A model generated the notes under the pieces. The model was given only the letters and a program-made list of their open reading frames with translations, was not told the origin of the DNA and did not search any database. A stretch of DNA of 64,000 bases. Source: Pseudomonadota bacterium. GTDB lineage: Bacteria; Pseudomonadota; Alphaproteobacteria; Sphingomonadales; Sphingomonadaceae. How positions within the stretch are numbered: the stretch's first letter is position 1; each line of letters opens with the position of its first letter. The translations under genes and the position numbers were made by a program. This document shows positions 11,129-21,921 of the stretch, one piece after another. The stretch spans positions 150,367 to 214,366 of the forward strand of contig JBCBSU010000001.1 in the NCBI GenBank assembly GCA_039818985.1, read 5' to 3'.

Positions 11129-11331
11129 GCACTGACGCTCCGCACCGTTCTTCACAGCAATATCTTTGCGCGGCTGTAACATTTTCCTGCATTGACGCTA
11201 ATCAGACTATAAGTACGGGGTGATTGCCGCTGCCGCCTTGTTGTCGTGTCTGCCGGGCATAGCTGGCAACGCGGCTTGGCGACACGTCCGGAAACGCTAT
11301 ATAGCCGATTGATGCAGGAAATACCGACCCG

Positions 11332-13458
11332 ATGAATCGCACCATGCCCTTCCCGCTGATCCAGCCCGTCGCGCTGCTACTGGCGCTTTTGACGATGCTT
11401 ATGCCTATCATTCCGGCACAGGCGCAAAATGCCTTTGGTGGCGGTGAACCCAATATCACCGCCGCTTTCGAACTGGAGAGCGAGGCACCAAAGCCGGGTG
11501 AAACGGTGACATTGGCGCTGACCATGTCACCGGCACCGACCTGGCATGGCTATTGGGCCAATCCCGGTGATGCCGGCATTCCGGCAACGCTGAAATGGAC
11601 TCTGCCCGAAGGCGTCGGCATTGGTGAACTCAGCTATCCGGTACCCGACACGCTGGTCATCGGCGGTATCATGAACTTCATCTATGAAGAAGATTATGCG
11701 CTGCTGATGCCGCTGACGCTCGACGCGTCGATTGCGCCGGGAACCGAATTGCCGGTCTCGGTCAAGGCCGAATGGCTCGCCTGCACCGATGAAATCTGCG
11801 TACCGGAAGAGGATGAACTCAGCTTCACCGTCATTGCTGGCGATGGGACGGTTTCCGATGATGCGCGCGCGCGTTTTGATGGCTGGCGTGCGCGGCTTCC
11901 CGCGCCTTTGGGTAATGAGGCCAGCTATGCGGTTTCGGGCGAAACGATCCGCATCAGCATCCCTTTTCCGGCCACCAGCGAAATTGAAGAGCCCTATTTT
12001 TTCCCGCTCACCGATGGTGTGGTCGACTATAGCGCGCCGCAGACGGTGCTGCGTCAGGGCGATAATCTGGTGATCGAGACCGGAGCGCGTTCAATCGGTG
12101 GTGTGCCGCTCCAGGGCGTGTTGCGCATCGGCGCGCATCAGGGACTCAGTCTGACAGCCAGGGATATCGGCGCGGACGGCTTTGCCGGACTGGGTGACGG
12201 TGCAGTTGCCATGGATGGCGCTGGTTCGGGGTCGGCGCTAGCCGATGCCGGCATGGCGACCTTCCTGCTGGCCTTTGGCGGCGCGATTATCGGCGGGTTG
12301 CTGCTCAATATCTTCCCCTGTGTCTTCCCGATCCTCAGCCTGAAAGCGATCAGCCTGGCCAAGGCGGGCGGTGCGGAAAGCCATGCCCGCCGCGATGCGC
12401 TGGCCTATACTGCCGGGATCGTGCTTTTCTGTCTGGCACTGGGCGGGGCGATGCTGGCACTGCGTGCTTTCGGGGCCGAGATCGGCTGGGGCTTCCAGCT
12501 GCAGGATCCACGCATCATTTTCGTGCTGCTGATCCTGTTCACCGCCATTGCCTTCAATCTCGCTGGGCTGTTCGAGCTTGGCACTGTTGCCGTTGGTGAC
12601 GGCCTGGCCAGTCAGAGCGGTGCCAGGGGCGCCTTCTGGACCGGGGCATTGGCGGCATTGGTGGCGACGCCGTGCAGCGCGCCGTTTATGGCCACCGCCA
12701 TGGGTGCGGCGATTGTCTTGCCGCCATTGGCAGGGATGCTGATTTTTGTCGGGCTTGGTCTCGGCCTGGCGCTGCCTTTCCTGATCCTCGGCTTCGCCCC
12801 GCCATTGCGCAAGATGATGCCGCGACCCGGGCCATGGATGGATACTTTCCGCCGGATCATGTCGGTGCCGATGTTCATCTCGGTGCTGGCACTGGCCTGG
12901 CTGCTGGGTCAGCAGACCGGCAATGAGGGCCTGATGATAGGCCTTTCCGGAGCGATGATCTTCGCGCTGTTCCTGTGGTGGGTCGGCCGCCGCCAGCAGC
13001 GCGGTGCAGAGCGCAGCTGGCTGCCGGCCGCTCCGGCGCTGGCGGCGGCTGTAGCGGCCCTGCTGGTGCTCCCGGTGGCTGCGGGGGGCAGTGCCGGTGT
13101 CTCTGCCGAGACCGCCGGCGAGACGCTGGCGAGTGAAGCGTTCAGCGAGACCAGATTGGCCAGCCTGCGCGCCGAGGGTCGCCCGGTCTTCGCCTATTTT
13201 ACCGCCGACTGGTGCATCACCTGCAAGGCCAATGAAGCCGCGGCAGTGCAGCGTCAGGCCACCGCAGACGCCTTTGCCGGGGCCGATGTCGCGGTGCTGA
13301 AAGGCGACTGGACCCGCCGCGATGCCGAGATTACCCGTTATCTGGAAGAGCATGGCCGCTCGGGCGTACCGCTCTATGTCTATTATGCGCCGGGCGGCGA
13401 AGCCAAAATATTGCCGCAAGTGCTGACCGTGGATACGCTGACCTCGTTGGTGTCCTGA
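11332..13458 (+). CDS. DsbD/ScsB-like thiol:disulfide interchange membrane protein
   Basis: A 708-residue inner-membrane protein. It has a signal peptide, a ~250-residue periplasmic beta domain (DsbD alpha-like, with a C...C pair in EWLACTDEICVPEED) and a transmembrane core of about eight helices carrying the paired cysteines NIFPCVFPIL and VATPCSAPF. A C-terminal thioredoxin domain has the active site DWCITCK. The family moves electrons from cytoplasmic thioredoxin to periplasmic acceptors. The next gene, 25 bases on, encodes an exported redoxin that is a plausible client. Confidence 0.9.
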   Translation: MNRTMPFPLIQPVALLLALLTMLMPIIPAQAQNAFGGGEPNITAAFELESEAPKPGETVTLALTMSPAPTWHGYWANPGDAGIPATLKWTLPEGVGIGELSYPVPDTLVIGGIMNFIYEEDYALLMPLTLDASIAPGTELPVSVKAEWLACTDEICVPEEDELSFTVIAGDGTVSDDARARFDGWRARLPAPLGNEASYAVSGETIRISIPFPATSEIEEPYFFPLTDGVVDYSAPQTVLRQGDNLVIETGARSIGGVPLQGVLRIGAHQGLSLTARDIGADGFAGLGDGAVAMDGAGSGSALADAGMATFLLAFGGAIIGGLLLNIFPCVFPILSLKAISLAKAGGAESHARRDALAYTAGIVLFCLALGGAMLALRAFGAEIGWGFQLQDPRIIFVLLILFTAIAFNLAGLFELGTVAVGDGLASQSGARGAFWTGALAALVATPCSAPFMATAMGAAIVLPPLAGMLIFVGLGLGLALPFLILGFAPPLRKMMPRPGPWMDTFRRIMSVPMFISVLALAWLLGQQTGNEGLMIGLSGAMIFALFLWWVGRRQQRGAERSWLPAAPALAAAVAALLVLPVAAGGSAGVSAETAGETLASEAFSETRLASLRAEGRPVFAYFTADWCITCKANEAAAVQRQATADAFAGADVAVLKGDWTRRDAEITRYLEEHGRSGVPLYVYYAPGGEAKILPQVLTVDTLTSLVS

Positions 13459-13483
13459 CCGCGTTACATAAGGGAGAAACAAG

Positions 13484-14110
13484 ATGCTGAAACAGACTCT
13501 GATCGCTACCGCCATCACCGGTGCCACGCTGGGCGGCTATGCCCTGATCGCGCCGTCACAGGCAGCGGTGCAGAACGGCGCAGAGGCACGTGGTTTCATG
13601 CTCACCAATGCCGATGGCGAGAGGGTATCGTTGCGCGATTTCAAGGGTAAGACGGTGGTGCTCGAATGGCATAATCCCGGCTGCCCCTTCGTGCAGAAAC
13701 ATTATAACAGCGGCAATATGCAGCAGACCCAGGCTGCCGCGAAGGCCGATGGCGTGGTATGGCTGACGATCAACTCGGGTGCCGCGGGCAAGCAGGGCGA
13801 CCTCACCGCCGATGAAGCGAGGGCGATGATTGCCGATCAGGATTTCAATTCTGCCCATTATTTGTTCGACCGCGATGGCCGCGTAGGCAAAGCCTATGGC
13901 GCTAAGACCACACCGCATATGTATATCATCGATGGCACCGGCATGCTGGTTTATCAGGGCGGTATTGACGATAAACCCACCGCCAATCAGGCCGATATCC
14001 CCGGCGCGCGCAACCATGTCACCGAGGCGCTGAAAGAGATCAAAGCGGGTAAGGCGGTATCGGTCGCCAGCAGCCGGCCCTATGGCTGTTCGGTGAAATA
14101 TGCGTCTTAA
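13484..14110 (+). CDS. Exported thioredoxin-fold redoxin/peroxiredoxin-like protein
   Basis: A 208-residue protein with a signal peptide (to about PSQAAVQNG) and an AhpC/redoxin-type thioredoxin fold: RGFMLTNADGERVSLRDFKGK, then WHNPGCPFVQKHY with the single active-site Cys, and the cis-Pro loop KTTPHMYIID. A lone Cys rather than CxxC at the site suggests a peroxiredoxin-like or reductase-dependent protein. It follows the DsbD-like gene with a good ribosome site (AGGGAG) and probably receives its electrons from it. A second Cys lies near the C-terminus (YGCSVKY). Confidence 0.85.
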   Translation: MLKQTLIATAITGATLGGYALIAPSQAAVQNGAEARGFMLTNADGERVSLRDFKGKTVVLEWHNPGCPFVQKHYNSGNMQQTQAAAKADGVVWLTINSGAAGKQGDLTADEARAMIADQDFNSAHYLFDRDGRVGKAYGAKTTPHMYIIDGTGMLVYQGGIDDKPTANQADIPGARNHVTEALKEIKAGKAVSVASSRPYGCSVKYAS

Positions 14111-14146
14111 ATCAGGTTAGATTACTCGACTCTAATCGCACAGAAT

Positions 14147-14229
14147 CGTCATTGCGAGCAGCGAAGCGACGAAGCAATCCAGAGCTTGCGCGAGTTGCCC
14201 TGGATTGCTTCGCTGCGCTCGCAATGACG
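14147..14229. repeat. Dispersed inverted-repeat element (83 bp)
   Basis: The outer arms CGTCATTGCGAG (14147-14158) and CTCGCAATGACG (14218-14229) are perfect complements. The inner arms GAAGCAATCCAG and CTGGATTGCTTC also pair, separated by a short loop. This is the widely dispersed palindrome type found between sphingomonad genes (from memory). It sits in the gap between the redoxin gene and the higA 3' end and may act as a transcript end for either strand. Confidence 0.85.
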
Positions 14230-14264
14230 ATAAAGTTTGACGTGCTTATGCTCTGGCCAAAGCG

Positions 14265-14585
14265 CTATTCGGCATATTCCGTAATCTTGTCGAGCTCATC
14301 GCCATGCTCGCGGCGGAACTCTTCAAGATCAAAGTGGTTCTGCAAGCGAAGAAAGAAGCCGGGCGACATCGCAAAATAGCGCCCAAGTCGCAGATCAAGG
14401 TCAGCATCAACAGCGATTTCTTCATCCAGTAAACGCTGCAGCTTGGCTTGATTAATACCGGCTTCACGGGCCACTTTCTCTGTTGGTATATCGCTTCCGA
14501 TAAGGAATTCTTCGCGCAGTATCTCGCCGGGATGGATAGTATCCAGCCGGTCATTACCCTCGGTGATAGTCCTCGATGCGGACAT
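14265..14585 (-). CDS. higA: HigA-type antitoxin, XRE helix-turn-helix
   Basis: A 106-residue protein of the HigA/VapI class: HPGEILREEFL at the N-terminus, a helix-turn-helix (KVAREAGINQAKLQRLL), then DLRLGRYFAMSPGFFLRLQNHFD. It should neutralise the RelE-like HigB toxin and repress the operon. I chose ATG 14585, which has a GGAGG site 10 bases upstream; it overlaps the higB 3' end by 32 bases. Longer in-frame starts lie inside higB. The toxin-first gene order is typical of higBA. Confidence 0.9.
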   Translation of the reverse strand: MSASRTITEGNDRLDTIHPGEILREEFLIGSDIPTEKVAREAGINQAKLQRLLDEEIAVDADLDLRLGRYFAMSPGFFLRLQNHFDLEEFRREHGDELDKITEYAE

Positions 14586-14841
14586 TTTCTGCGCCTCCAT
14601 CCGACCAGTTGAAGGTGATCCTCCATTGCTGGTTGATGCGGATGCTATAGCGCAAAGGGTCATAGCCCTTCAACTGTTCAAAGCGGTTGCCCCTTGGCTG
14701 GCGCAGCTCCTGAAGCTGTTCAATGGCATCGAGTTGCAGCAATTTGCGCAGCGCCGTGCGCTGGATATCAGGCGGCAGCTTGCGGCTGCGTTGATAATTC
14801 CAGATGTGCTCGGTTTCTCTGTCAGAAAAGCTGCGGATCAT
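14554..14841 (-). CDS. higB: HigB/RelE-type mRNA interferase toxin
   Basis: A 95-residue protein of normal HigB length: MIRSFSDRETEHIW, then LRKLLQLDA, the conserved NRFEQLKG...YSIRINQQWRITF block and a VRIEDYHRG end. Family knowledge: a ribosome-dependent endoribonuclease cleaving translated mRNA. It is the first gene of the toxin-antitoxin operon, with higA overlapping its 3' end. The pair lies beside a dispersed repeat and upstream (in the same direction) of nothing but intergenic DNA, so it may be a mobile addition. Confidence 0.92.
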   Translation of the reverse strand: MIRSFSDRETEHIWNYQRSRKLPPDIQRTALRKLLQLDAIEQLQELRQPRGNRFEQLKGYDPLRYSIRINQQWRITFNWSDGGAENVRIEDYHRG

Positions 14842-15021
14842 GACTGCCTCTTTTAATGTGCAGCCTTCTATTGATAAGAAAATTGAAGATTATGCAACAG
14901 TAGGAGAATCCGTTGACACCAGTGCATTTCTGTATCTTTCCGCAGAAATGAAGTGATCACAGAGATTCTATATCCAATGAAATCATAAACTTAATGCGAA
15001 GATGGAGGGAAGAAAATTTTT

Positions 15022-17205
<2,184 letters not shown>

Positions 17206-17360
17206 GCCGCCAATATGCGAACAGCAGGCGGCGACCGCAATGGTTTTGCCGCAGTATCGACAGCACAGTATCGACTGCGACAATACTTGCCGCGCGCGTC
17301 TGGCATGGTAGGGTGGAAACAGGTCGCGTTTCCATCATCCTGATATTGGGGAGAATCCAT

Positions 17361-17927
17361 ATGCGCCTGTCTGTTTTGTCTGCCATTTCCGTTGCCGCGT
17401 TGATCGTGGCCGGTTGCGGCAATGAGTCCGCCGATGCCGATGGCGACGGTACCATCACCCAGGAAGAAGTCGACGCCAAGATCAAGAGCGAGATGGGGTC
17501 GGTGTCGATCAAGCCGGGTAAATGGGAGAATACCGTCGAGTTCACCTCGTTCGAATTTGATGAAAGCAAGATCCCGCCCGAGGCAAAAGGCATGGTCGAT
17601 GCCATGATGAAGGGCATGGTCGGCCAGAAAATGACCACCAGCGAATGCATCACACCGGAGGAAGCCAGTAAGCCGGAAGCCAAATTTTTCAGCGGCAATA
17701 ATAATCAGGATTGTGACTATAAGGACTTCAACATGTCCGGCGGCAAGATGCGCATGGAGATGAGCTGCAAGAACAGGGACGGGACCGCTGCAGATATGGT
17801 GCTGACCGGAACCTATGCCGACACCAGCTTCACCATGAACATGGAGGTAGATGGCGACTCCGGCGAGATGGGCCCTGTGCGGATGACAGCAGAAGTCGTC
17901 GGCAAACGCGTGGGAGAGTGCGGCTAA
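17361..17927 (+). CDS. DUF3617-family lipoprotein
   Basis: A 188-residue lipoprotein with lipobox LIVAGCGN. The mature N-terminus contains an EF-hand-like acidic segment (DADGDGTITQEEVD). A DUF3617 domain follows: IKPGKWENTVEFTSFE, a Cys in TTSECITPEEA, NNNQDCDYKDF and MEMSCKN, ending RVGECG; the Cys pairs probably form disulfides. Function unknown; DUF3617 proteins are periplasmic and common in Sphingomonadales. The gene is divergent from uvrB. ATG 17361 is preferred over an upstream frame start at 17313 because it begins the signal peptide. Confidence 0.8.
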   Translation: MRLSVLSAISVAALIVAGCGNESADADGDGTITQEEVDAKIKSEMGSVSIKPGKWENTVEFTSFEFDESKIPPEAKGMVDAMMKGMVGQKMTTSECITPEEASKPEAKFFSGNNNQDCDYKDFNMSGGKMRMEMSCKNRDGTAADMVLTGTYADTSFTMNMEVDGDSGEMGPVRMTAEVVGKRVGECG

Positions 17928-17952
17928 CCCTGCTCCCGAGCCATAGGAGAAA

Positions 17953-18357
17953 ATGATGATCGGCTATGTCACATTGGGCACCGACAATATTGCCCGGGCC
18001 CAGGCATTTTATGACGCCCTGCTCGCCACCATTGGCGCCAAGCGGCTGATGACCATGTCGGAGGAGGATGGTTCCTTCACCATCTGGGGCACCGGTTTTG
18101 ACAAGCCGGGCCTTGCCATTACCCGGCCGTATAACCGCGAACCGGCGGACAAGGGCAATGGCAATATGGTGGCGCTGATGCTGGAAAACCGGCCTCAGGT
18201 CGATGCCTTTCATGCCAAGGCGATAGAGCTGGGCGGGAGCGACGAAGGTGCACCGGGCCTGCGCGGTGATGATGGACCCATGGCCTTTTATGCCGCCTAT
18301 TTCCGCGATGCGGATGGCAACAAGCTGTGCGCTTATAAGATCGGCCCGGATGGCTGA
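17953..18357 (+). CDS. VOC-family (glyoxalase/dioxygenase fold) protein
   Basis: A 134-residue protein of the vicinal oxygen chelate fold: YVTLGTDNIARAQAFYDALL at the start, WGTGFDKPGLAITRP and the terminal YAAYFRDADGNKLCAYK. It matches the small single-domain lyase-like members that often bind a metal. Substrate unknown. It lies 25 bases after the DUF3617 gene and overlaps the next serine hydrolase gene by 8 bases, so it is probably part of an operon. Confidence 0.85.
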   Translation: MMIGYVTLGTDNIARAQAFYDALLATIGAKRLMTMSEEDGSFTIWGTGFDKPGLAITRPYNREPADKGNGNMVALMLENRPQVDAFHAKAIELGGSDEGAPGLRGDDGPMAFYAAYFRDADGNKLCAYKIGPDG

Positions 18358-19471
18358 ACCGGTGATGCTGAGAGCGCTGGCCATGCTGGTGCTGGCCGCG
18401 CTGGCGTCTCCGGCCACGGCGCAGACGCCGGCACGGTCTGCGCCGCCATCGCCTGTAAACATGGTGCTGTACCATCAGCCGGGCGCGCCGGTGTCAGTTG
18501 CAGTGTCTGGCGATGCCGGGTTGGCGGGACGGCCCGTCCGCGCCGATATGCCGGTGCGTATTGCCTCGATTTCCAAGCTGGTCACCGCACTTGGCGTGAT
18601 GCGGCTTGTCGATCAGGGCCAACTTGATCTCGACCGTGATGTCTCTGCCTATCTCGGCTGGCCGCTGCGTAACCCCGCCTTTCCCGATATGCCGGTGACG
18701 CTGCGCATGCTGTTGTCGCACACCGCAAGCCTGACCGATGCTGCCGGCTATTATCTGCCGCTCGATGGCAAGCTGCGCCCGCTGTTCGAAGACCCTGCAG
18801 CATGGGATCCCGACCATGCGCCGGGCAGCGGTCATTTTCATTACGCCAACAGCGCTTCGCCGGTGATCGCGGCGGTGATGGAACGGGTGACCGGCCAGCG
18901 TTTCGATATGATCATGCAGCAGCAGGTATTTGATCCGCTGGCATTGCGGGCGTGTTTCAACTGGAGCGGCTGTTCACGGCAGCAGCGTGACAAAGCGATT
19001 ACCCTCTTACGACCCGATGGCGCGCTGGCCAAGGATCCGCCCCTTGCCGGTGGCGAAGCCGAATGCGCCTTTGTGCCTGCAGCGGATGGCCGCTGCGATC
19101 CGGCATTTTATGTTCTCGGTGAAAATGGCTCGACTTTCTCGCCCCAGGGCGGACTCAGGGTTTCGGCACGCGAATTGATGGTTATCGGCAAGCTGTTGGC
19201 AAGCGATGATCGTGATTTCCTTTCCGCTCAAGCCTGGCAGGAAATGCGCGCGGTGCAATGGCGCGCCAGCGACCAGAACACCGATGGCCCGCAGCAATGG
19301 GCGCTGGGGCTGGAGCTGCAGCCGGGGGGCTGGATCGGTCATTCGGGCAATGCCTATGGCCTACGCGCCGGGCTCTGGGCCAACCGCCAGACGGGCGAGG
19401 TCAAGGTGACCATCGTCACCATGGTCGACGAGGCCACTCCTGAGGGAGCGTGTCTTAAGCACTGTCCGTGA
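18350..19471 (+). CDS. Class C beta-lactamase-like serine hydrolase, exported
   Basis: A 373-residue protein with signal peptide (cleavage near ATAQTP). The active-site motifs of the class C beta-lactamase/esterase fold are visible: SISK in RIASISKLVTALG, YAN in FHYANSAS, and HSG (IGHSGNAYG) as the KTG equivalent. Other segments are LRMLLSHTASL and DLALRACF-like loops with several Cys that could pair. Such proteins are usually peptidases or esterases of the periplasm. The start ATG 18350 overlaps the VOC gene; ATG 18365 is an alternative. The stop overlaps a GTG start (GTGA) of the next gene. Confidence 0.85.
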   Translation: MAEPVMLRALAMLVLAALASPATAQTPARSAPPSPVNMVLYHQPGAPVSVAVSGDAGLAGRPVRADMPVRIASISKLVTALGVMRLVDQGQLDLDRDVSAYLGWPLRNPAFPDMPVTLRMLLSHTASLTDAAGYYLPLDGKLRPLFEDPAAWDPDHAPGSGHFHYANSASPVIAAVMERVTGQRFDMIMQQQVFDPLALRACFNWSGCSRQQRDKAITLLRPDGALAKDPPLAGGEAECAFVPAADGRCDPAFYVLGENGSTFSPQGGLRVSARELMVIGKLLASDDRDFLSAQAWQEMRAVQWRASDQNTDGPQQWALGLELQPGGWIGHSGNAYGLRAGLWANRQTGEVKVTIVTMVDEATPEGACLKHCP

Positions 19472-19752
19472 GCGAGGCTGACGAACAATATTGCTGGCTA
19501 TGTTCACGCCCCTTGGGACGGCGGGTCGAATGGCATCATCCGGTGCCCAAAAGCCGGGGTGGTCGCGAGACAGTGCCACTGCATCCGATCTGTCATCGCA
19601 CCATCCACGCCACTTTCAACAATGCCGAACTGGCGCGATCATATGCCAGTGCGGAGGCGCTGCGTAGCCACCCGGATATTGCCCGTTTTGTCGCCTGGAT
19701 TGGAGATAAACCGCCCGATTTCCACGCTCCGACGCGACGGGCACGGCGCTAG
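19468..19752 (+). CDS. Small HNH endonuclease-like protein
   Basis: A 94-residue protein with a treble-clef HNH core: CWLC near residue 9, WHHPVPKSRGG (the His-His and central loop), LHPICHRTIHATF. It is about the whole of an HNH domain and little else. It starts at GTG 19468, overlapping the preceding stop by 4 bases, so it is the last gene of the DUF3617-VOC-hydrolase group. A nuclease activity is inferred. Many such stand-alone proteins are uncharacterised. Confidence 0.8.
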   Translation: MSEADEQYCWLCSRPLGRRVEWHHPVPKSRGGRETVPLHPICHRTIHATFNNAELARSYASAEALRSHPDIARFVAWIGDKPPDFHAPTRRARR

Positions 19753-19769
19753 GCCTATCCGTCTCGGCG

Positions 19770-20480
19770 TCACGCAAAGTCGGGAAACCACAATGCGGTG
19801 CAGCGCTCGGTATAGGCGCTGAGCACAGGATGCTGCAGTGCCGACTCACGCAATCGGCTCGATACCGCAGGTGCAAGGATATTGGCAATTATCGGATAGG
19901 CGGTGGCGTCGAGTGCGGTCGGGTTATCGCCGAACATATAGTCTTGCTGATTCAGTTGGGCCGCCAATGCGGCAATATCTTCGGCACCGAGACGGTATAT
20001 ATCTGCAGCGCTGTGGCGCCCCAGACCATGGCCATGCAGCGCCGCCCGTACCTGACGTCTTGCAATGACCGGCACGATGTTGCGCATCAAAGGTGGCATT
20101 TGACCAAACCAGAATTGCCCCGTTATCTGCCAGTTGGCGTCGTCGATCCAGCGGCTGTGGACGAGCGCCCAATAGAGCCGCTCCTCGATCATGCGCGCCA
20201 TGGCGTGGCTGACGGCGCGTTGCTGCGGTGACAGGCCGGTATGAAAATCCGCGCCATGCTGCTGTTCCAGATGGCGCTGGATGAAATGGCTGTCGGCGAT
20301 ATCCTGTCCGTTATCGACGATATAGGGCAGCTTTCCCTTGGGGCTTTTGCGCGGATCATCGATGATCTCGACGGCATAGTCGAGCCCTGCCAGTTTCAGC
20401 AATATCTCTGCCTTCATGCAGAATGGGCTGGGGCAGGGCACACCCATGCCCGAGCGGAACTGAACCAGTGTAATTGGCAT
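19770..20480 (-). CDS. Glutathione S-transferase-like protein
   Basis: A 236-residue protein with a thioredoxin-like N-terminal domain (PCPSPFCMKAEILLKLAGLDY, KGKLPYIVDNGQ, DSHFIQRHLE) and an all-helical C-terminal domain (DYMFGDNPTALDATAYP). It resembles the metaxin/Tom37-like GST group. Substrate unknown; cytosolic. ATG 20480 (MPITLVQF) is selected; the frame runs further upstream without coding character. Convergent with the HNH gene. Confidence 0.85.
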   Translation of the reverse strand: MPITLVQFRSGMGVPCPSPFCMKAEILLKLAGLDYAVEIIDDPRKSPKGKLPYIVDNGQDIADSHFIQRHLEQQHGADFHTGLSPQQRAVSHAMARMIEERLYWALVHSRWIDDANWQITGQFWFGQMPPLMRNIVPVIARRQVRAALHGHGLGRHSAADIYRLGAEDIAALAAQLNQQDYMFGDNPTALDATAYPIIANILAPAVSSRLRESALQHPVLSAYTERCTALWFPDFA

Positions 20481-20565
20481 TATCTCATCCTTTCGCCCGA
20501 AATCTAGCAGCACGGGCAGAGCATGCCAGAGCGCAATAGGTGCATAGGCGCACCGCCCTGTTGTT

Positions 20566-21921
20566 TCATCGCTCGGCCGAAAAGGTGAAACGCACCTGCA
20601 CCGTGTCGCCGAGAGCGCCGTAATTGCCCTCGGCAATGCCGAAAGCTGCGCGGTTGATGCTGGCGTTGCCATTGGCGCGGGCGCTGTTACCCTGGATATC
20701 GAGGGTGAAGCGCAACGTTACCGGCTGGCTGACGCCGCGCAGGCTGAGCGTGCCCGGTGCTTCATAGCGGTTGCCGCCCAGCGAGCGGATGGAGCTGGAG
20801 CGGAAGCGTGCCTGCGGACTGGTGGCAATGGCAAAGAAATCGGCGCCTGGCAGGGCTTCGTCGACCTGGGCTTCGCCGGTGCGCGCCGAGGCAAGGCCGA
20901 TGGTGACGTCGATGCTGGACTGATCGAGCGCGTCCGCGCCGAAGCGGATCGCGGCGCGCCAGTCGGAAAAAGTGCCGCGCACCGTCTCGCCATTCCAGTC
21001 AAAGGCGAAGCCGATCGGCTGTCTGTCGCTGACGGACCAGTCATAGGCGGTGGCAGAAGGTTGTTCGGGTTTATCCGCTTCTTCCGCGACTGTCTCTGCT
21101 TCGGTGTCATTCTCCTCGGTGTCTTCAGGATCATCCCCGGCTCCCTCGACAGCGTCCTCAGGGGCGGTTTCGTCGCTGACTGGTGCGCTGCTAACCGGTT
21201 TTTCGCGCGTGGAGGCGGTGTCGGGAGCCGGGCTTCCGTTGCGGCCCTGCTGCTGCAGTCCAGCCCGGTTCTGCCCCCATAGTGCCAGACTCAACGCGGC
21301 GGCGACCAGCAATGCTATGATCACTGCTCCGGAATTGGCTCTGTGCCCCAGCGACCCGGGCCATATCCGCGCCAGCAAGGGTTCGCGGCGTAGCCATTGA
21401 TGCCGTAACGCTCCGGCAATGTGCAACGCAAACAATGCAACGCCGACCCAGCCCAGCGCGCCATGGGTCCATTCCGCTGCGTCGTTGAGCGCGGACTTTG
21501 ACCCCGCCTCAAGGCTGCCGACCCATGGAATATCGGGCCAGGGCAGAGTATTGAACAGCAGCGTGTCAATATCGAGCTTTGAGGTGGATACCATCAGCCA
21601 ACCGGTCAGAGGTGCACCGATCATGAAGGCGTAAAGGCCGATATGTACAGCCTTGGCCAGCGCATGGTTGAGCCGGTTATCGGGCAGGGCCGGTGGTGGC
21701 GGATTGAGCCAGCGCCAGACAAGCCGCAGTACCGACAGGACCAGGATGGTGATACCAATGGACTTGTGCAGCTGGGTGACGTCAAACAGCCCGGTGGCGA
21801 TGGTCAACTCTTCCAGTCCACGCCCAAGCCCGAGCTGGAACGCCAGCATCGCAGCGATCATCCAGTGCAGCGCCATGGCGATACCGGAATAGCGCTGCTG
21901 CCCGGCGGGAGATGTGGTCAT
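20566..21921 (-). CDS. Cytochrome b561 domain fused to a YceI-like lipid-binding domain
   Basis: A 451-residue fusion. The first ~195 residues are a four-helix bacterial cytochrome b561 (RYSGIAMALHWMIAAM with haem His, TQLHKSIGIT, AVHIGLYAFMIGAPLTGW, LFALHIAGALRHQW). A fifth hydrophobic segment follows (GAVIIALLVAAALSLAL), then an acidic low-complexity linker (EDTEENDTEAETVAEEADK, ~270-290). The last ~170 residues are a YceI domain (FDWNGETVRGTFSDW, GADFFAIATSPQARF, RGVSQPVTLRFTL). YceI proteins bind isoprenoid lipids such as quinones in the periplasm, so the fusion may couple quinone binding to haem redox. It overlaps the upstream GST-like gene by 4 bases. Confidence 0.9.
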   Translation of the reverse strand: MTTSPAGQQRYSGIAMALHWMIAAMLAFQLGLGRGLEELTIATGLFDVTQLHKSIGITILVLSVLRLVWRWLNPPPPALPDNRLNHALAKAVHIGLYAFMIGAPLTGWLMVSTSKLDIDTLLFNTLPWPDIPWVGSLEAGSKSALNDAAEWTHGALGWVGVALFALHIAGALRHQWLRREPLLARIWPGSLGHRANSGAVIIALLVAAALSLALWGQNRAGLQQQGRNGSPAPDTASTREKPVSSAPVSDETAPEDAVEGAGDDPEDTEENDTEAETVAEEADKPEQPSATAYDWSVSDRQPIGFAFDWNGETVRGTFSDWRAAIRFGADALDQSSIDVTIGLASARTGEAQVDEALPGADFFAIATSPQARFRSSSIRSLGGNRYEAPGTLSLRGVSQPVTLRFTLDIQGNSARANGNASINRAAFGIAEGNYGALGDTVQVRFTFSAER

